DNA of 32,205 bases from Alphaproteobacteria bacterium. Lineage in GTDB: Bacteria; Pseudomonadota; Alphaproteobacteria; UBA9219; RGZA01. Shown piece by piece: positions 14,975-23,908 of the stretch. The position numbers and the translations under genes are program-made. Positions within the stretch are counted from its first letter, which is position 1. The number at the start of each line of letters is the position of its first letter. The stretch is from contig RGZA01000010.1 of assembly GCA_010031785.1 (NCBI GenBank), positions 1-32,205 of the forward strand. The letters run 5' to 3'. The notes under the pieces are model-generated. The model saw only the letters and a program-made list of their open reading frames with translations, was not told where the DNA came from and did not search any database.

Positions 14975-15594
14975 TTAAACACCAACGAATAACGCAATCG
15001 CAAAGCCAACCATTACCAATCCAGATAGCCGCTTGAACCATGGTCCTGACTTGATAATAAGCGCTCGGGCTGATGCATGTGAAACCATAGTGCAACCACG
15101 GTGTGCCAGCCAAAGGCGATTAATGGCATCATGACAACTGCAACAAGCTGATAAGAGAGAGGCATATCAAATGCCTTGGCTGCAGAAAAAATGCTTATGT
15201 AATAGGCGATTGCTTTTGGATTGGTGATATTGGCGATGAAGCCCATCAAAAAAGCATCGCGGTACGAACGTTTTTCCGTATTTTCGCCAAGCGTTGCGCC
15301 AGCTAGGAATGAGCCGCGCAATTCACGAAAACCCAGATAAAAAAGATATGCGCCACACATTATGCGCATGACAAAACTCAGCTATGGCAGATTGCTTACG
15401 AGCGCGCCAACGCCAAACAATCCTGCGGCGGTATAAAGCAGTGCGGATGGTGCAACGCCAAGCGCTGTAACAAGCCCTAACCGACGATCTTTGATTGCAT
15501 TCTGAACAACAATCAGCGTATTTGGCCCCGGTGACATAACAATTGCTATATGCGCAGTCGCGAGCAGCAATAATGTTTCAATGGGCGTTGCCAT
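14975..15594 (-). pseudogene. LysE/RhtB-family amino-acid exporter, broken
   Basis: Minus-strand ATG at 15594. The frame encodes a typical LysE N-terminus (AHIAIVMSPGPNTLIVVQNAIKDRRLGLVTALGVAPSALLYTAAGLFGVGALVSNLP). It is interrupted by TAG at 15384-15382, where the family usually has a residue such as Trp (a single G-to-A change). The same frame continues with LSFVMRIMCGAYLFYLGFREL and ITNPKAIAYY. Near 15045-15065 the frame shifts: the annotated frame ends in SSGYLDW, while the next frame gives SGPWFKRLSGLVMVGFAIALFVGV and stops at 14977-14975. Two independent lesions indicate a decaying gene. It begins 7 bp after the aspS stop. Confidence 0.88.
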
Positions 15595-15600
15595 ATGTTT

Positions 15601-17505
15601 TTAAGCGGTTTTTTTAACCGGCACATCCACCTTGATATGCAGTTCCTTGAGCTGATTGGGCATCACGAAATTCGGTGCCTGCATCATCAGATCTTCCGCG
15701 CGTTGATTAAGCGGGAAGGCGATGACTTCGCGGATATTTGGCTCATCCGCGAGCAGCATCACAATGCGGTCAATCCCCGGTGCTGATCCACCATGCGGTG
15801 GTGCGCCAAGCTTGAGCGCTGAGAGCATGCCACCAAACCGTGTTTCCAGATCTTCGCGGCTATAACCGGCAATACCAAACGCCTTGTACATTACTTCGGG
15901 TTGGTGATTACGGATCGCGCCCGATGACAACTCAATCCCGTTACAAACAATGTCGTACTGGAATGCTTTGATATCCAGCGGGTTCATTTTTTCTAATGCC
16001 TCAAGCCCACCTTGTGGCATGGAGAACGGGTTGTGCGAGAAATCGATCTTACCCGTCACTTCATCGGCTTCGAACATCGGGAAATCCACAATCCAGCAGA
16101 AGCGGAATGCGTTCTTTTCAATGATGTCGAGTTCCTGCGCAACCTTGGTGCGCGCTTGCCCGGCCATTTTGGCAGCAACCGCAGGCTTATCGCAGACAAA
16201 GAATACGGCATCGCCAGCCTCACAATTAGCAACGTCTGCTAATATTTTAATTGCTTCTTCGGATAAGAATTTTGCGATTGGTCCTTTTCCTTTGAGGTAA
16301 GCTTTATTCTCAAGTTTAGATTTAATATCTGGTATGTGTTTTGAAGCCGCATCTGCCAAATCTTTTATTACTGAACCATCCGTGTTCACAGTTTCGTTCT
16401 CAAATAAAATATACCCAAGGCCCGGTGCGCCAATTTCCTTGGCCCAGTCATTGAGCTTGTCAAAGAAGCTGCGTGGCTTATCCGAAACTTTGGGCGCACG
16501 AATGGCGCGTACAACACCGCCTGCATCAATGTTGGAGCGGAAGGCACGGAACTGCACATCATCGCGCTTAAACACTTCAGTTACATCGCAAATAACGAGC
16601 GGGTTACGCAAATCCGGCTTGTCATTACCGTATTTAAGCATGCTATCGGCATAGCTAATGCGCTTGAATGGGAAGCCATCAATCGCTGGTTTTGTTTCAC
16701 GGCGGAAAGAACTAAAATTTTCAAAGGTTGAATGCAGCACCGGTTCAATCGCAGCAAACACATCTTCTTGTGTTACGAACGACATTTCAAAATCGAGCTG
16801 ATAGAATTCGCCTGGCGAACGATCCGCGCGGCTATCTTCATCGCGGAAGCACGGCGCAATCTGGAAATAACGGTCATAACCGGCAATCATCAGCAATTGC
16901 TTGAATTGCTGCGGTGCCTGCGGCAATGCATAGAATTTGCCAGGATGTAAACGCGATGGCACCAGAAAGTCGCGTGCGCCTTCAGGGCTGCTGCTGGTTA
17001 GAATAGGCGTTTGGAATTCGTGAAAGCCTTGCGCAATCATCTTGGCGCGAATGTGCGAGATGACTTCGGAGCGCAGGATAATATTTTCCTGCATCTTCTT
17101 GCGACGCAGATCAAGGAAGCGGTAACGCAAGCGCGCATCTTCACCCGCATCTTCATCGGAATTCACCTGAATGGGCAGGGGGTCCGCTGCGCCAAGCACG
17201 CTTATTTCTTTTACATCCAGTTCAATTTCACCGGTGGGCAGGCGGGTATTGATGGTTTCTTCCGGGCGGCGCACAACATCGCCGGTAAAGCATACAACGG
17301 ATTCATTTTTGAGCGCTTCCACTTGCGCAAAAATCGCACTCGATTGATCAATCACGCATTGGGTGATGCCATAATGGTCGCGTACATCGATGAATAAAAG
17401 GCTGCCATGGTCGCGTTTTCGGTGCACCCAGCCGGAAATACGGGCGGTTTTGCCAATGTCGGAGCCGCGCAGCGCGCCGCAGGTATGTGAGCGATAAATA
17501 TGCAT
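15601..17505 (-). CDS. aspS: aspartyl-tRNA synthetase
   Basis: A 634-residue class II synthetase of the bacterial AspRS type. The N-terminal OB-fold anticodon-binding domain has [24 protein letters not shown]. The catalytic domain has motif 2 ([24 protein letters not shown]), a GAD insertion domain (about residues 300-430) and motif 3 ([19 protein letters not shown]). It charges tRNA with aspartate. The His in RKRDHG is the residue reported in non-discriminating enzymes, which also make Asp-tRNA(Asn) for GatCAB; that assignment is inference. It is slightly longer than the 590 residues of E. coli. It is divergent from rnd with an inverted-repeat element between. Confidence 0.96.
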   Translation of the reverse strand: MHIYRSHTCGALRGSDIGKTARISGWVHRKRDHGSLLFIDVRDHYGITQCVIDQSSAIFAQVEALKNESVVCFTGDVVRRPEETINTRLPTGEIELDVKEISVLGAADPLPIQVNSDEDAGEDARLRYRFLDLRRKKMQENIILRSEVISHIRAKMIAQGFHEFQTPILTSSSPEGARDFLVPSRLHPGKFYALPQAPQQFKQLLMIAGYDRYFQIAPCFRDEDSRADRSPGEFYQLDFEMSFVTQEDVFAAIEPVLHSTFENFSSFRRETKPAIDGFPFKRISYADSMLKYGNDKPDLRNPLVICDVTEVFKRDDVQFRAFRSNIDAGGVVRAIRAPKVSDKPRSFFDKLNDWAKEIGAPGLGYILFENETVNTDGSVIKDLADAASKHIPDIKSKLENKAYLKGKGPIAKFLSEEAIKILADVANCEAGDAVFFVCDKPAVAAKMAGQARTKVAQELDIIEKNAFRFCWIVDFPMFEADEVTGKIDFSHNPFSMPQGGLEALEKMNPLDIKAFQYDIVCNGIELSSGAIRNHQPEVMYKAFGIAGYSREDLETRFGGMLSALKLGAPPHGGSAPGIDRIVMLLADEPNIREVIAFPLNQRAEDLMMQAPNFVMPNQLKELHIKVDVPVKKTA

Positions 17506-17555
17506 TTTTCTTCTTTGCTATATAGAATTATTCCATAGGGTCTGACACCATGGAT

Positions 17556-17658
17556 GTCATGCCCGCGAAGGCGGGCATCCACGATCTTACTTACTTTTCC
17601 TTTGTTGAATATAAGAAACGAAGTAAACTCGTGGATGCCCGCCTTCGCGGGCACGACT
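17556..17658. repeat. long inverted-repeat (MITE/BIME-like) element, copy 2
   Basis: The arms at about 17556-17592 and 17620-17658 match those of the 5219-5340 element, including the ATGCCCGCGAAGGCGGGCAT core and the GATCTTACTT / GAAGTAAACTC tails, with a few mismatches and a shorter centre. It occupies most of the aspS-rnd divergent gap and so must sit within or beside both promoters. Confidence 0.88.
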
Positions 17659-17687
17659 GAACTAATCGATATTTATAAGGTTTTACT

Positions 17688-18836
17688 TTGATTATCAACA
17701 ATAATGACGAATTAAAGCAGTTTTGCGATAAGCTGCATTCCAGCCGCTTTCTCGCGATTGATACAGAATTTATTCGTGATCGCACCTATTGGCCGCGCCT
17801 ATGCCTCATTCAGGTGGCCGGTGAAAATGACGTCGTCGGCGCAATTGACCCGCTGGCCGATGACATTGACCTCTCGCCACTGCTCAATCTGCTCTATGAC
17901 GAAAAGATCCTAAAAGTATTCCATGCAGCGCGTCAGGATCTGGAAATTTTCTTTCACATGACGGGGAAGGTGCCTTCGCCAATTGCTGACACGCAAGTGA
18001 TGGGCATGGTGTGCGGCTTTGGCGAGTCCGTGAGTTATGAAAACATTGTTGCCAAACTCGCCAAGGGTACGATTGATAAATCTTCGCGCTTTACCGATTG
18101 GGCGCTGCGCCCGCTTTCTGAAAAGCAATTGCATTACGCGCTTGATGATGTGCGTTTTTTGCGTCCTGTGTTTGAAAAGCTTGAGAAGAAACTCAAGGAG
18201 CTTAACCGCGCGGATTGGATTGAAGAGGAGATGAATATTCTTCGCGAACCATCCACCTATAAGCTTGAGCCGGATCAGGCATGGAAGCGCCTGAAAATCA
18301 AAATGGATAAGCCAAAGTTTTTCACGCTTGTAAAAGATTTATGCGCATGGCGTGAACGTGAAGCGCAAACAATTGATATTCCGCGTAACCGCGTTATCCG
18401 CGATGAAGCGCTGATGGAAATTGTGCATCATGTGCCGCGCGATGCGGCTGAACTGGGCCGCGTACGTGGGCTTTCGGCGGAGTTTGCCAAGAACCGTCTT
18501 GGATCAGGGATCATCGAAGTGATTAAGAATGCGCAAAGCCGTGCACCCGATGCATTGCCAGATGAACTGCGCAAAAAACATTTGCCGTCTAATCTTGGTG
18601 CGGTGGTTGATATGCTCAAAGTTCTGTTGCGGCTTGTAGCAGAAGAAAATGATGTTGCAACAAAACTGATTTCCAATGCATCCGATCTGGATATGCTCGC
18701 TGAAAACGATGCTGCTGATGTGCTGGCCATGAAAGGCTGGCGCTATGATGTATTTGGCAAAAAAGCGGTTGCGCTCAAGCAGGGTAAGCTGGCCCTTAAA
18801 TTAAATAATAATAAGATCGAGTTTATTGATGTATGA
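17688..18836 (+). CDS. rnd: ribonuclease D
   Basis: A 382-residue 3'-5' exoribonuclease of the DEDDy family. Exo I: LAIDTEF (D25, E27). Exo II: HAARQDLEIFFH (D84). Exo III: HYALDDVRFL (Y150, D154). An HRDC-like helical region follows (CAWREREAQTIDIPRNRVIRDEALMEI, about residues 215-245). RNase D trims the 3' ends of tRNA precursors and other stable RNAs. The start is TTG at 17688, supported by AAGG 7 nt upstream; no ATG is near. Length matches the 375-residue E. coli enzyme. Confidence 0.95.
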   Translation: MIINNNDELKQFCDKLHSSRFLAIDTEFIRDRTYWPRLCLIQVAGENDVVGAIDPLADDIDLSPLLNLLYDEKILKVFHAARQDLEIFFHMTGKVPSPIADTQVMGMVCGFGESVSYENIVAKLAKGTIDKSSRFTDWALRPLSEKQLHYALDDVRFLRPVFEKLEKKLKELNRADWIEEEMNILREPSTYKLEPDQAWKRLKIKMDKPKFFTLVKDLCAWREREAQTIDIPRNRVIRDEALMEIVHHVPRDAAELGRVRGLSAEFAKNRLGSGIIEVIKNAQSRAPDALPDELRKKHLPSNLGAVVDMLKVLLRLVAEENDVATKLISNASDLDMLAENDAADVLAMKGWRYDVFGKKAVALKQGKLALKLNNNKIEFIDV

Positions 18837-18967
18837 GGTGATGCATCTTTCTCACATTTTTTCAGCATAGTGTGGTTAATCAATGCTTAAAAACCGTACA
18901 TTTATAATTTGTTAAACCGATTACCCTCATACTGCCGATCAGAAAAATCTGGCAGAAGAGTTGCGTC

Positions 18968-19222
18968 ATGGCATTTGGATATCGCTTTACAAAAACAACC
19001 GCTTTCACGGAAAGTGCGCGGCGCTATAACCCGAAATTATTTGTATCACTGCATGCGCGCCCATCGCGCATCACGCTGCGTGAAGCATCTAAAAACAGCA
19101 TCGAAGAGTTCGCAACCAATCTTGAACATATGCTTGGCAGCATTGAAGGCGCGCGCGAACCGATGCGCAAAGACAGCGCCTTTGCATATGCTGATACCAT
19201 GGCAGAAACATCTGCCGCTTAA
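18968..19222 (+). CDS. small conserved-looking protein, unknown function
   Basis: An 84-residue soluble protein with no signal peptide: MAFGYRFTKTTAFTESARRY, LFVSLHARPSRITLREASKN, a helical EEFATNLEHMLGSIEGARE, and an Ala-rich end. The start has AGAAGAG about 7 nt before the ATG. The upstream gap (18837-18967) carries a perfect -10 box TATAAT at 18903-18908 without a good -35 box, and a CTGCC/GGCAG hairpin just before the ribosome site. Its stop overlaps the convergent ppk1 stop by 4 bp. I do not recognise a family. Confidence 0.65.
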   Translation: MAFGYRFTKTTAFTESARRYNPKLFVSLHARPSRITLREASKNSIEEFATNLEHMLGSIEGAREPMRKDSAFAYADTMAETSAA

Positions 19223-21366
19223 ACGTCCCGCAATTTTAAATCTGGCGGTTTGATCCCTTCAAGCATAGCTGAGCCACGTCCCGAAAGGCTCGGGTTTTTC
19301 ATGAAATACTCATGCGCTGAAAACGCTTCTTCGCCCACAGCTGGCGTGATGCGACGATAGGAACCGTTCATATCCATTTCCCAGCTTTGCGTGTTGTCCT
19401 TGATATTGGCGACCATGATCTGGTTCAACACCTGCTCATGCACGGTTGAATTTTCAATCGGTGCCATAATTTCGATGCGGCGGTCAAGATTGCGCTGCAT
19501 CCAGTCAGCCGATGTAATAAAAACATTGGCATGTGTGCCCGGCAGCGCTTCGCCATTTCCAAAACAGACAATGCGGCTATGTTCAAGAAAACGCCCGACA
19601 ATGCTGCGCACCGTAATGCGATCGGAAAGGCCGGGTACATTGGGCTTTAAACAACAAATGCCGCGCACAACCAGCATAATCTCCACGCCTGCGCTGGATG
19701 CTTCATAAAGCTTATCAATCATATCCGGATCAACCAGGGAGTTGAGTTTTGCCCAGATGCTTGCAGGCTTACCGTTTTTAGCATGCGCAATCTCAGCATC
19801 AATCAATTCATAGAGTTTTTGCCGCAATGTGATTGGCGCAAAGGCAATCTTCTCCATCGCGCGCGGTTCGGCATAGCCGGTCATATAATTAAACATCGCA
19901 GCAACGTCGCGTCCAATCGCGGCATTGGCCGTAAACAGCGAAAGGTCAGTATAAACCTTTGCAGTTTGCGGATGATAATTGCCCGTGCCGATATGCGTGT
20001 AGCTTTTAAGCTCCGATTGTTCGCGGCGCACAACCATTGAAAGTTTTGCGTGAGTTTTTAAATCGGTGAAACCATACACCACTTGCGCGCCAGCACCTTC
20101 CAATGCGCGGCTGATGGTAATATTGGCCTCTTCATCAAAACGCGCCTTGAGTTCAATCATCACCGTCACGGCCTTGCCAGCACTTGCCGCTTCAATCAAT
20201 GCCTGCACAATCGGGCTATGCGCGCTGGTGCGGTAAAGGGTTTGCTTGATCGCAACAACGGCAGGGTCTTTGGCTGCTTGGAGCAAAAACACCACAACCG
20301 CATCAAAGCTTTCGTAAGGATGATGAATAATCAGATCTTTTTTGCTGATGGCTGCAAAAATATCGCCTTTAAAATCGATAATGCGCTCGCTGTGCCGCGC
20401 GGCATAGGGCGGATAGCGCAGATCATTGCGTCCGCAATTTACAATTTCCCGTAAATCAGAAAGTCCATTAATGCCGCGCACGCTATGCACATATTTTTCA
20501 TCCACGCGAATTTGTGTACGCAAAATGCCCCGCAGGCTTTCCGATGTATCGCTATGAATGCCAAGACGGATCACATGGCCCATGCGTCGTTTTTTGATGG
20601 TATGCTCATAGGTGCGCAGTAAATCTTCCGCGCGGTCATCAAATTCGATCTCACTGTTGCGGATCACGCGGAACACCCCCGATGATTTCAGGGTAAAGCC
20701 GGGCAGCAATTCTTCAGCAAACAGCAGTACCACGCGCTCAATCTGGATAAAGCGCTTTTTGCCAGGATCATCCGCATCCTTATTGTTGAGTAATACAAAG
20801 CGCTCCACGCTGCTTGGAATTGCAATAAGGTGACGCATGATTTCGCCGGTTGCATTTTCTTGCATTTCCAAAATCAGCGCGATCCCTTTGTTGGGAATAA
20901 GCGGGAAAGGATGCGCAGGGTCAATTGCGATTGGTGTAAGCAATGGCAAAATCATGTTCTGAAAAAAATCGCGTAGCCATGCAATATCGCTTTTGATCAA
21001 TTCGCTCGTGCGGCATACGTGAATGCCAGCGCCTTCCAACTCTTTACGGATTTCCTGCCAGGCTTTTTGCTGTCGCTCCATCATCTTGGCAGTTTTAATA
21101 TTAATTTTTTCAAGCTGCTGTTCTGCTGTTAATCCATCATCGCTCAGAATATCGACCTGGCTGTAAATCTGCCCATAGAGCCCGCCAATGCGCACCATAT
21201 AAAATTCATCAAGGTTGGCAGCGCTAATGGCCAGAAAATGCAACCGCTCGAGCAAGGGATGCGCAGAATTAAACGCTTCATCAAGCACGCGGTTATTGAA
21301 TTCCAGCCACGATAATTCGCGGTTATTAAAACGGGATGCGCTGTTTTTTTCAGGTTCTGTGGTCAT
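19219..21366 (-). CDS. ppk1: polyphosphate kinase 1
   Basis: A 715-residue PPK1 that makes polyphosphate from ATP. The N domain begins with NRELSWLEFNNRVLDEAF and SAANLDEFYMVRIGGL. The catalytic C domains hold H439 in THAKL and H458 in THIGTGNYHPQTAKVYTDLS. These two histidines are 19 residues apart, as are E. coli H435 and H454; the first would be the phosphorylated one. ELKARFDEEANI is also conserved. It is divergent from sixA, which encodes a phosphohistidine phosphatase. Confidence 0.96.
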   Translation of the reverse strand: MTTEPEKNSASRFNNRELSWLEFNNRVLDEAFNSAHPLLERLHFLAISAANLDEFYMVRIGGLYGQIYSQVDILSDDGLTAEQQLEKINIKTAKMMERQQKAWQEIRKELEGAGIHVCRTSELIKSDIAWLRDFFQNMILPLLTPIAIDPAHPFPLIPNKGIALILEMQENATGEIMRHLIAIPSSVERFVLLNNKDADDPGKKRFIQIERVVLLFAEELLPGFTLKSSGVFRVIRNSEIEFDDRAEDLLRTYEHTIKKRRMGHVIRLGIHSDTSESLRGILRTQIRVDEKYVHSVRGINGLSDLREIVNCGRNDLRYPPYAARHSERIIDFKGDIFAAISKKDLIIHHPYESFDAVVVFLLQAAKDPAVVAIKQTLYRTSAHSPIVQALIEAASAGKAVTVMIELKARFDEEANITISRALEGAGAQVVYGFTDLKTHAKLSMVVRREQSELKSYTHIGTGNYHPQTAKVYTDLSLFTANAAIGRDVAAMFNYMTGYAEPRAMEKIAFAPITLRQKLYELIDAEIAHAKNGKPASIWAKLNSLVDPDMIDKLYEASSAGVEIMLVVRGICCLKPNVPGLSDRITVRSIVGRFLEHSRIVCFGNGEALPGTHANVFITSADWMQRNLDRRIEIMAPIENSTVHEQVLNQIMVANIKDNTQSWEMDMNGSYRRITPAVGEEAFSAHEYFMKNPSLSGRGSAMLEGIKPPDLKLRDV

Positions 21367-21453
21367 GATTGGAACAGTTAATTCATATGGACCTATCTTA
21401 AGCAGTCAGGTATTAACAAGGTGTTTCCAATCGTTATATGAGAATACACGCTT

Positions 21454-21975
21454 ATGAAAACCCTTATTCTTTTACGCCATGCGGAAGCGGTAGAATTGAA
21501 AAACGGAAAAGATATCCAGCGCCCTTTGACGCAAAAGGGCAGGGGCATGGCCGTGTGGGTTGCGCATCAGCTTTCCAAGGAAGAGCGCTACCCCGAATTT
21601 ATCCTATGTTCATCGGCCTTGCGTACCAAGGAAACATGTCAGCTTATTCAGGATGCGTGGGCAGATGATTGCCATCCGCAAGTATTTTTTGATCCCGCCA
21701 TCTATAGCCTTGATGTGGCAACCGCGATGGAAATGATTTCCGAGCAGGATGAGATGCATGACACCATCATGATCATCGGCCATAACCCCACCATCCATGA
21801 ATTGGCGGCGCATCTGTGCGATGTAACGCAGGCACCGAAAAAAATAGCAAAACTGACACACGGTTTCCCGCCAGCTTCCTGCGCGATTATTCAATTCGAT
21901 GTCCAGGATTGGAACAAAATCCGTAAAGCCAAAGGTACGCTGGTCGATTTCTTTCATCCAACAGGATCGCATTAA
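21454..21975 (+). CDS. sixA: SixA-type phosphohistidine phosphatase
   Basis: A 173-residue member of the histidine phosphatase superfamily. The catalytic RHG-like motif is LLRHAEAV (R8, H9). The family pattern continues with RPLTQKGRGMAVWVAHQL, ILCSSALRTKETCQLI and MIIGHNPTIHELAAHL, which supplies the second catalytic His. SixA removes phosphate from histidine-phosphotransfer domains. Its stop overlaps the ATG of the WD40 gene by one base (TAATG), so they are probably co-translated. A partner HPt protein is not in the window. Confidence 0.9.
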   Translation: MKTLILLRHAEAVELKNGKDIQRPLTQKGRGMAVWVAHQLSKEERYPEFILCSSALRTKETCQLIQDAWADDCHPQVFFDPAIYSLDVATAMEMISEQDEMHDTIMIIGHNPTIHELAAHLCDVTQAPKKIAKLTHGFPPASCAIIQFDVQDWNKIRKAKGTLVDFFHPTGSH

Positions 21976-23009
21976 TGAATACTGAAGCCGATAAACCCTA
22001 TGCTGGTGCTGCATGGCGCGAAGATGCCTTTGTAGTTGATGTGGTTGCACTTGAAGCCTTTGGCTGCATGGCGACTGGCCTTGCCGATGGCACGGTGAAT
22101 TTGCGCCTGCTTGGCAAACCTGAAACGCTTCTGTGCCCACCGATTGCTGCACATAAAAGCGGCCTTACAGCGCTGGCGATTGCACCAAGCGGCAAGGCGT
22201 TTATTTCGATTGGCGAAGATGGCCGCGTGATGCGCATTTTGCCCGATGGAACTGTAACGCAGCTTTTGCATCTTGAAAAAACATGGTTTGAACAATTGGC
22301 CGTGCATGCGGCGTCTGGCCTGATTGCGGCAAGTTATAAAAAAACCGTGATCGTGTTTGATGAGCAGGGAAAAATGCGCGGGGAATATTCGGGTCACCCC
22401 AGCACCATTCAGGGCATCTGTTTTGATCCCAAGGGCAAACGCATCGCAGCGACGCATTATAATGGCGTGAGCCTGTGGTGGCTTAATGGTGATGCCGGGC
22501 AGGTGCCACAGCGTTTAAACTGGAAAGGCTCGCACCTTTCGATCAATTGGTGTGGCAATGGAAAATACCTGCTGACATCGATGCAGGAAAATACGCTGCA
22601 TGGCTGGCGCGTTCCTGAATTTGCCGATTTTCAAATGAGTGGCTATGCGATCAAGCCCAAATCCTTTGGCTGGTCGCATGATAATCGCTGGCTTGCAACA
22701 TCCGGCTCGCCCGGCATTGTCTGCTGGGATTGCGGTGGCAAAGGCCCGATGGGCAAGCCCGCAACGGTACTCGCGCAAGATGCTGAAGATATCACAACGC
22801 GCGTTGCCGCGCACCCAACGCTTGATCTGGTTGCCGCTGGTACACAAAATGGCGATGTCTATATGGCGCGCTTTCAGGATGATCGCATCGTGCGTTTAAA
22901 AACCAACACGAAAAGTGAAATCACCACCTTGCGCTGGAGCGATAATGGCCAGACCTTGCTCGGAGGCTGCGAAGATGGCCCCGCTTATGCCTGGGTGTTT
23001 GCGGATTGA
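21975..23009 (+). CDS. WD40-repeat protein
   Basis: A 344-residue protein that appears to form a single seven-bladed beta-propeller. Repeats can be seen as HKSGLTALAIAPSGKAFISIGEDGRVMRI (about residues 56-86), HPSTIQGICFDPKGKRIAATHYNGVSLWW, LSINWCGNGKYLLTSMQENTLHGW, PKSFGWSHDNRWLATSGSPGIVCWD, and a last EITTLRWSDNGQTLLGGCEDGPAYAW. There is no signal peptide, so it is probably a cytoplasmic scaffold. It is coupled to sixA by a one-base overlap, and its 3' end overlaps ygfZ by 25 bp tail to tail. The function is unknown. Confidence 0.85.
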   Translation: MNTEADKPYAGAAWREDAFVVDVVALEAFGCMATGLADGTVNLRLLGKPETLLCPPIAAHKSGLTALAIAPSGKAFISIGEDGRVMRILPDGTVTQLLHLEKTWFEQLAVHAASGLIAASYKKTVIVFDEQGKMRGEYSGHPSTIQGICFDPKGKRIAATHYNGVSLWWLNGDAGQVPQRLNWKGSHLSINWCGNGKYLLTSMQENTLHGWRVPEFADFQMSGYAIKPKSFGWSHDNRWLATSGSPGIVCWDCGGKGPMGKPATVLAQDAEDITTRVAAHPTLDLVAAGTQNGDVYMARFQDDRIVRLKTNTKSEITTLRWSDNGQTLLGGCEDGPAYAWVFAD

Positions 23010-23878
23010 AAAATCGTCTCGCGCAAATAATCCGGCGCCTTCACATCATACGTGGTGCCATGATGCACAACGATAGTGTTATCGGTGATAAACGGGCGGA
23101 TTTTATCAAGTTGAAATAGCCCCAGCCCATAATCCTTGCCAATCGCCATCACGCGGCCGATCGCAAAGCCTTCATGCAAAATATCATGATGCCGCACGGG
23201 TGGTAGACCTTCGTATTTAAAGGGCAGATAGCGCTTTTTAACAAGGGCGCGATAATGCATGCGTGCGGTCAGTTCTTGCCCCACATAGCAGCCCTTGGTC
23301 CAGCTAATCGCATTGAGCGCATCAAAATTAATCTCAAGTAATGTTGCCTGTCCCACTTCAATTTCAGAAAGACCTTCCGCAACGCCATTCTTGTAGCGGA
23401 ATTCGCGGTAATCGCTTTCTTCCTTGTTGGTGGTGATCGTATTTGCTTCATCTTTAGAAAGGATCAGCCGCTCGCCCATCACCGCCGCACGCGGATCGGC
23501 AAAGGCCTGCGGATGATCGCTTGCAACGCCCCACAAGCCAAACACTGAAAACTGATTGCGCGTATCTTCAAGCCCGACATTGGCGCGCATTTTATAAAAG
23601 GATAAACGCTTCACAAGTTCATTGAGCTGCGCCGTGTCACAATCAATCAGCAGCGCATCGCCTTGCGGCCCAGTTTGCGGAACGACAAAAAAATCAAACA
23701 GGTATTTTCCCTGCGGGGTGAGGTGCGCGGCAAAGAGCGGTTTGCCATCCATCGCCAGCTGCATATCCTGGCTGATCAGTCCCTGCAGGAAGGTAAAACG
23801 GTCCGGCCCCAGCAAACGCAGGACAGCACGGCTTTCCAAAAGGGCTATTTTTGTGGCTCCATTCATGGCTTTTGACAT
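22985..23878 (-). CDS. ygfZ: YgfZ/GcvT-like folate-binding Fe-S protein
   Basis: A 297-residue protein of the YgfZ family. The N-terminal part has RVLxLLGPDRFTFLQGLISQD-like residues and the diagnostic KGCYVGQE is at 195-202 with the key C197. YgfZ (IBA57 in mitochondria) uses folate to help assemble or repair certain [4Fe-4S] enzymes such as MiaB. The start may be the ATG at 23878 or the one at 23866 (MNGATKIALL); neither has a clear Shine-Dalgarno sequence. It is divergent from the GT9 gene, with about 30 bp between start codons. Confidence 0.92.
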   Translation of the reverse strand: MSKAMNGATKIALLESRAVLRLLGPDRFTFLQGLISQDMQLAMDGKPLFAAHLTPQGKYLFDFFVVPQTGPQGDALLIDCDTAQLNELVKRLSFYKMRANVGLEDTRNQFSVFGLWGVASDHPQAFADPRAAVMGERLILSKDEANTITTNKEESDYREFRYKNGVAEGLSEIEVGQATLLEINFDALNAISWTKGCYVGQELTARMHYRALVKKRYLPFKYEGLPPVRHHDILHEGFAIGRVMAIGKDYGLGLFQLDKIRPFITDNTIVVHHGTTYDVKAPDYLRETIFQSANTQA

Positions 23879-23908
23879 AGCGCAGTTTTGTCGTCTATCA
23901 AAGGGGGG

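Noticed and set aside
14910-15113. 67-codon minus-strand ORF at the 3' end of the lysE pseudogene
   Set aside because: It is a third frame of the same decayed gene; the family-like C-terminus is in a different frame.
18837-18875. Possible terminator after rnd
   Set aside because: GTGA/TCAC before a T-run gives only a 4-bp stem, too weak to call.
18909-19253. 114-codon plus-strand ORF overlapping the 84-aa gene in another frame
   Set aside because: The 84-aa frame has the better ribosome site and more protein-like composition; the longer frame is rich in rare, low-complexity runs and begins without a Shine-Dalgarno sequence.
21610-22457. Minus-strand ORFs of 161 and 180 codons under sixA and the WD40 gene
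   Set aside because: The plus-strand genes have clear motifs; the minus frames are Cys/His/Arg-rich translations typical of antisense frames.
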